This document shows, in pieces, positions 63,829 to 64,000 of a stretch of 64,000 nt of DNA; within the stretch, counting starts at the first letter, position 1; every line of letters starts with the position of its first letter. The stretch lies in the NCBI RefSeq assembly GCF_001571345.1, contig NZ_BCTP01000003.1, forward strand, positions 62,001 to 126,000, written 5' to 3'. The stretch comes from Komagataeibacter xylinus NBRC 15237 (lineage in GTDB: Bacteria > Pseudomonadota > Alphaproteobacteria > Acetobacterales > Acetobacteraceae). A model generated the notes under the pieces. The model ran no database searches, had not been told where the DNA came from, and worked only from the letters and a program-made list of their open reading frames with translations. A program made the translations under genes and the position numbers.

Positions 63829-64000
63829 CCGTGGTTTCGCACCCCGGCGCTGCCATGCCGCAGGGACATATATGAAATACGCATCAGGATACGTATAAAT
63901 TATGCCTTTCCCTTGATTTTACACTCCGCCAAGAGTAGGTGTGGCGTGAAAAGAACGCTATGGCCTAGTGTAAATCGGGTGCGGGGAACATTATGCGTAT
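63829..64000. other. Right-edge intergenic DNA with spaced inverted repeat
   Basis: No gene. An AT-rich patch at 63870-63920 may be a promoter for a gene beyond the window. TTTACACT (63918-63925) and AGTGTAAA (63967-63974) are perfect inverted copies 41 nt apart, possibly paired operator half-sites. Confidence 0.3.

Overview
The window looks like chromosomal DNA of an acetic acid bacterium (Acetobacteraceae), most likely Komagataeibacter or a close relative. The evidence is the high GC content, the alphaproteobacterial gene orders, an alphaproteobacterial-type LexA box (GTTC-N7-GTTC), and two periplasmic oxidation systems typical of vinegar bacteria: a PQQ-dependent membrane glucose dehydrogenase and a three-subunit molybdopterin/2Fe-2S/cytochrome c aldehyde-dehydrogenase-type complex. 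The genus is inferred from content, not from a marker gene. Nearly all of the window is core genome. I saw no insertion sequence, prophage, CRISPR array or clear pseudogene. One tRNA gene (Val, anticodon CAC) is present.

Layout. 0.1-9.8 kb: a lipoprotein, the overlapping lipid A/Kdo genes (waaA, lpxK, an LpxL-like acyltransferase), moaA, a methyltransferase, then comF-grxC-DUF1178. 9.8-21.4 kb: a Tat-exported beta-propeller lactonase, ubiG, and a long forward block lysC / nitronate-monooxygenase-like / RodZ-like / ispG / hisS / prfA / prmC / DUF4167. 21.4-26.3 kb: a biotin locus with bioA divergent from bioF, a short bioH-like esterase and a fused bioC-bioD gene. 26.3-31.1 kb: lexA, moeA, rpmG, eno, ftsB. 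31.1-39.7 kb: oxidative metabolism (aldehyde-dehydrogenase-type operon, gcd, a mannitol/fructuronate-type polyol dehydrogenase). 39.9-43.4 kb: dnaB, comM-like gene, tRNA-Val. 43.5-47 kb: a three-gene reverse-strand cluster of poorly known genes (ELM1-like, a 628-aa protein, a 126-aa protein). 47-64 kb: a DEAD-box helicase, an AstE/AspA-like hydrolase, glyA, an amino acid permease, hemB, bpt, parC, recO, tsf, rpsB, osmC, aroC, fabI, pdxH and a tandem universal stress protein.

How parts fit together. Glucose dehydrogenase makes glucono-lactone in the periplasm, and the Tat-exported lactonase could open it there. The aldehyde-dehydrogenase-type complex needs molybdopterin, for which moaA and moeA are present, and both oxidases should feed the ubiquinone pool to which ubiG contributes.

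Most worth a second look: a predicted three-way-junction RNA whose closing stem covers the Shine-Dalgarno of the universal stress gene (62866-62938); the ELM1/628-aa/126-aa cluster; the BioC-BioD fusion; a repeated hairpin element at the 3' ends of two unrelated genes; and operator-like palindromes upstream of the aldehyde-dehydrogenase-type operon and next to the lexA promoter.
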